Positions 31,968-34,511 of a DNA stretch of 34,511 bases are shown one piece after another (within the stretch, counting starts at the first letter, position 1; the number at the start of each line of letters is the position of its first letter). Below the pieces are notes generated by a model. It had not been told where the DNA came from and did no database searches. It saw nothing but the letters and a program-made list of their open reading frames with translations. Source of the DNA: Acidobacteriota bacterium (lineage in GTDB: Bacteria; Acidobacteriota; Thermoanaerobaculia; Gp7-AA8; JAHWKK01). The stretch covers positions 1 through 34,511 of the forward strand of contig JAHWKK010000030.1 in NCBI GenBank assembly GCA_019347945.1, in the 5' to 3' direction. The position numbers and the translations under genes were made by a program.

Positions 31968-33311
31968 TCAGCGTGTCGGCGTTGGAAAGACGACGACGCT
32001 CTCGTGACCCTTGTCCGAAACCGAGGCCACTCCGAAGTAGTAGTTGTCGACGACGAGGTTCGTCATCTCCTTGGACGTTGCTTTCCCGACCCACGTCCAG
32101 TGATCCCATGTGGGAGAAGTCGTCAGCCGCCAGTAGACCTTGTAACCCGCCAGTCCCTCCCCTTCGCTAGCACTCCAGGCGAGCCGCGCGGAGGGCTCCA
32201 CCGCGCCGGCGATCGTGACATTCGACGGAGGTGGCGGCGCCCAGGCGAGAGATGCCAGCGTGGCGACGTTGAGTGCGGTCAGCTTGCGCGCGTAATCGAA
32301 GTTGACGCCTTCGATCACGTCGCCGTACTCGATGCCATCCTCGGTTCTGAGATCCTGATGCTGCCGCGTGTAGTCCTCGTTGGTCTCCATGATCCGGACA
32401 CCCGGAAAGCCGGCGTCGTTGAACGGGCGATGGTGACCTCCGCGCCCGAAACGGTCGAGCCGGTAGATCATCATCGTGTCGAGATCCGGGAAGTGACGAT
32501 CCGCGATCGCGTCGACGTAGCGCGCGAGCTGTCGCGACGGGCTGTCCACTTCGCCGCCGAAGAATCGCATTCTCCGGAGCTCCTCTTCCGTGGTTCCCGC
32601 GGCGGGGCTTTCCGAGAAGACACGGGCGGTGGTGTTGTCGATGACTCCGTTGATGCCGGAGATGTTGCCGATCATGTCGTTGTTGAGTACAGCTTCGATC
32701 GTCCAACCCTCGGCTTTGGCGACCCGGGCCATCTCCCGTCCTCCGAAGAGTCCCTGTTCTTCGCCCGAGAGTCCGGCGAGGATGATCGACTTCGAGAAGC
32801 GATGCTTCGACAGCACTCGGGCAGCTTCGATCGCGCCCGCCATCCCGCTCGCGTTGTCGTTCGCTCCAGGGGAATCGGAAGTGCCGTCGAGCGGGTCGGT
32901 GACGCGCGAATCGATGTCGCCGCTCATGATCACGTAGCGGTCGGGAAATTCGGTGCCCCTCAGGATTGCGAAGACGTTCACGATCTCAGTCCGGTTGGGA
33001 ATCCGCGGCTCACCTTCGACGAACGAGCTCTGCACGACCATCTCGAGACATCCTCCGCAGTCATTCGAGATTCGCCGGAACTCCGCCTCGATCCAGCGGC
33101 GCGCCGCTCCGATGCCACGTGTATCCGACTCCGTCTCGGAGAGGGTGTGCCGGGTCCCGAAGCTGACGAGCTTTTCGATGTCGGCCTCGATGCGCTCGGC
33201 CGACACGGCGCTGATCAGCTGCGCGATACGAGGGTCGACCTGGTCGGGGACCGGCTGCGCGAGGGTTGGAACGGTGGCGAGGAGCAGGAACGACAGGAGT
33301 GCGTGTCTCAT
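31968..33311 (-). CDS. Secreted M28-family metallopeptidase with C-terminal Fn3-like domain
   Basis: A 447-residue zinc aminopeptidase-like protein. Signal peptide 1-19 (MRHALLSFLLLATVPTLAQ). The M28 ligand set is visible: Asp132 (GDIDS), Asp152 (GANDNASG), the GEEQG acids (183-184), Asp212 (NNDMIGN) and His293/294 (GGHHRPFND). The first ligand is normally a histidine (GHxDS); here it is aspartate. Two nearby cysteines (CGGC, 85-88) may form a disulfide. About 350-447 is a fibronectin type III-like domain (LAWSASEGEGLAGYKVYWRL). It probably degrades peptides outside the cell or in the periplasm. Confidence 0.87.
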   Translation of the reverse strand: MRHALLSFLLLATVPTLAQPVPDQVDPRIAQLISAVSAERIEADIEKLVSFGTRHTLSETESDTRGIGAARRWIEAEFRRISNDCGGCLEMVVQSSFVEGEPRIPNRTEIVNVFAILRGTEFPDRYVIMSGDIDSRVTDPLDGTSDSPGANDNASGMAGAIEAARVLSKHRFSKSIILAGLSGEEQGLFGGREMARVAKAEGWTIEAVLNNDMIGNISGINGVIDNTTARVFSESPAAGTTEEELRRMRFFGGEVDSPSRQLARYVDAIADRHFPDLDTMMIYRLDRFGRGGHHRPFNDAGFPGVRIMETNEDYTRQHQDLRTEDGIEYGDVIEGVNFDYARKLTALNVATLASLAWAPPPPSNVTIAGAVEPSARLAWSASEGEGLAGYKVYWRLTTSPTWDHWTWVGKATSKEMTNLVVDNYYFGVASVSDKGHESVVVFPTPTR

Positions 33312-33456
33312 CCCAACATCTTACCCCCGGCTTTCGCATTTCGGATGACCGTCGGGCGTCAGCCCTCGTCCGCTACGGCTAACCTTCGCGGCCTTGCCTG
33401 GCTCTCAGGACCGAAAGCCGAAATTCGCGGAGGGTTTTCCGGTTTGCTCGCGGGCA

Positions 33457-34380
33457 ATGAATACGCGCCACGACCCGGAATCCCGTCGCGGAGTCCTCTT
33501 TGCCGCCGGGGCCTACGTCCTCTGGGGACTCCTTCCGGTCTACTGGAAAGCGCTCATCGCGGCGAGCCCGACCGAGATCCTCGCCCACCGAATGGTGTGG
33601 TCGCTCGTCTTCGTCGTTCTCATCCTGGCGGTCCGGCAAAATCTCGCCTGGCTCGGACCCGCGCTCCAAGACCGGAGAACGCTGCTCACCTTTTCCGTGT
33701 CCTCGGTGCTCCTCTCGGTCAACTGGGGGATCTACATCTGGGCCGTCAATACCGGGCACATCGTCGAGACCAGTCTCGGTTACTTCATCTCTCCCCTTCT
33801 GATCTCGCTCCTCGGGATGCTCTTTCTGCGGGAACGGTTGCGCCCTCTCCAGATCGGAGCGTTCGCGCTCGCACTCGTCGGCGTGCTCTGGCTGACCTTT
33901 TCGCACGGCGAGTTTCCCTGGATCGCACTCTCGCTCGCGGGGACCTGGGGGGTGTACGGCCTGATCCGGAAGACCGCTTCGCTCGGCTCGCTTCAGGGAC
34001 TGACCGTCGAGACCCTCGTGGTACTCCCGTTCGCGATCCTCTATCTCCTCTACCTCGAATATGTCGGAGTCGGAACCTTCGGCCATCTGGGGGCCGGTTT
34101 CACGCTGCTTCTGGTGTCGGTCGGGATCGCCACCGCTACGCCGCTTCTCCTTTTCGCTTCGGCGGCCAGACGCGTCACCCTGACGACCGTCGGTCTGATG
34201 CAGTACATCGCACCGACGATCCAGTTTCTGATCGGCACGCTGGTGTACGGCGAGGTCGTATCGCAGTCGAAGCTGCTCGGATTCGTATTCGTCTGGACGG
34301 GACTCCTGATCTATTCAGTCGAAGCCGTCTATCAGTCGACCAGGATCGCGGGCGTGGGTCAGGCTACCCCGGCGGAGTGA
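33457..34380 (+). CDS. rarD: RarD/EamA-family transporter
   Basis: A 307-residue inner-membrane protein with about ten hydrophobic helices, the normal EamA/DMT layout. GVLFAAGAYVLWGLLPVYWK, ILAHRMVWSLVFV, NWGIYIWAVNTGHIVETSLG, YFISPLLISLLGMLFLRERL and GLMQYIAPTIQFLIGTLVYG are typical of RarD. RarD is named from a chloramphenicol-sensitivity report, but its substrate is not well established. Start ATG at 33457; the frame open to 33394 is not supported. A heptamer array starts 5 bp after the stop. Confidence 0.92.
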   Translation: MNTRHDPESRRGVLFAAGAYVLWGLLPVYWKALIAASPTEILAHRMVWSLVFVVLILAVRQNLAWLGPALQDRRTLLTFSVSSVLLSVNWGIYIWAVNTGHIVETSLGYFISPLLISLLGMLFLRERLRPLQIGAFALALVGVLWLTFSHGEFPWIALSLAGTWGVYGLIRKTASLGSLQGLTVETLVVLPFAILYLLYLEYVGVGTFGHLGAGFTLLLVSVGIATATPLLLFASAARRVTLTTVGLMQYIAPTIQFLIGTLVYGEVVSQSKLLGFVFVWTGLLIYSVEAVYQSTRIAGVGQATPAE

Positions 34381-34385
34381 GAAAA

Positions 34386-34511
34386 GAAGAGTGAAGAGTG
34401 AAGAGTGAAGAGTGAAGAGTGAAGAGTGAAGAGTGAAGAGTGAAGAGTGAAGAGTGAAGAGTGAAGAGTGAAGAGTGAAGAGTGAAGAGTGAAGAGTGAA
34501 GAGTGAAGAGT
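34386..34511. repeat. Heptamer tandem array (GAAGAGT, 18 perfect copies, continues past window)
   Basis: Eighteen perfect, uninterrupted copies of GAAGAGT fill the last 126 bases up to the window edge, so the true copy number is unknown. It begins 5 bp after the rarD stop. Confidence 0.97.

Noticed and set aside
32004-34394. 796-codon plus-strand open frame
   Set aside because: It crosses the M28 gene in antisense and rarD in another frame, and has no protein-like sequence of its own.
1-34511. tRNA, rRNA or riboswitch genes
   Set aside because: No cloverleaf-like segment with a TTCGA-type arm and no rRNA motifs were recognised on either strand by eye; covariance-model scanning was not possible.

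Overview
The window is a stretch of GC-rich bacterial chromosome (roughly 60% GC or more by eye) carrying about 28 genes, nearly all of housekeeping or ordinary accessory type. I see no rRNA, tRNA, CRISPR array, prophage, intact transposase, secondary-metabolite cluster or recognisable defence system. Several features suggest a Gram-negative, menaquinone-using bacterium, and the phylum Acidobacteriota (a Thermoanaerobaculia-like lineage) is my best guess. These are futalosine-pathway genes (mqnA, mqnC), a predicted outer-membrane barrel, a fused 2-oxoacid dehydrogenase E1, a SpoIVB-type S55 protease, many dispersed intergenic repeats and a zinc-binding S18. The taxonomic call is inference; no marker phylogeny was run.

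Layout. 1-335: intergenic repeats. 336-4164: E1 fusion and outer-membrane barrel (minus), then comF (plus). 4186-11195 (minus): beta-propeller protein, S55 protease, a repeat-rich gap (8175-8851), PBP4-type peptidase, metallo-beta-lactamase-fold hydrolase. 11233-13477 (plus): candidate promoter, acpP, a terminator-like hairpin, fabF, a palindromic element, DinB-family gene. 13634-15855: a 65-aa charged protein (minus), a Tat-exported LD-carboxypeptidase (plus), an orphan response regulator (plus). 16029-22038 (minus): rpsF-rpsR-DUF2232-rplI, a methyltransferase, a membrane-anchored unknown, an NhaC-type antiporter. 22202-25026 (minus): enoyl-CoA hydratase-like gene, mqnA, mqnC. 25102-30984 (plus): PrsW-type protease, methyltransferase, a repeat gap, then a module of membrane protein, ECF sigma factor, zinc-finger anti-sigma-like protein and propeller lipoprotein. 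31554-34380: small cysteine-containing protein, M28 peptidase (minus), RarD-type transporter. The window ends inside a heptamer tandem array.

Genes that work together: acpP and fabF (fatty-acid elongation); rpsF, rpsR and rplI (ribosomal operon, with a leader hairpin); mqnA and mqnC (menaquinone); the PBP4-type and LD-carboxypeptidase genes (peptidoglycan turnover, not adjacent); sigma factor and anti-sigma (translationally coupled by ATGA).

The most unusual content is non-coding. Two copies of a perfect inverted-repeat element sit at 12856-12949 and 22173-22274, and the second supplies the C-terminus of mqnC. A roughly 260-bp repeat is present in opposite orientation near both ends. Four 7-bp tandem arrays are present; two of them are mutually inverted and bracket a cluster of six strong palindromes. 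A short repeat that can read REGEAPAEP occurs four times. I did not find convincing evidence for a new multi-gene biological system.
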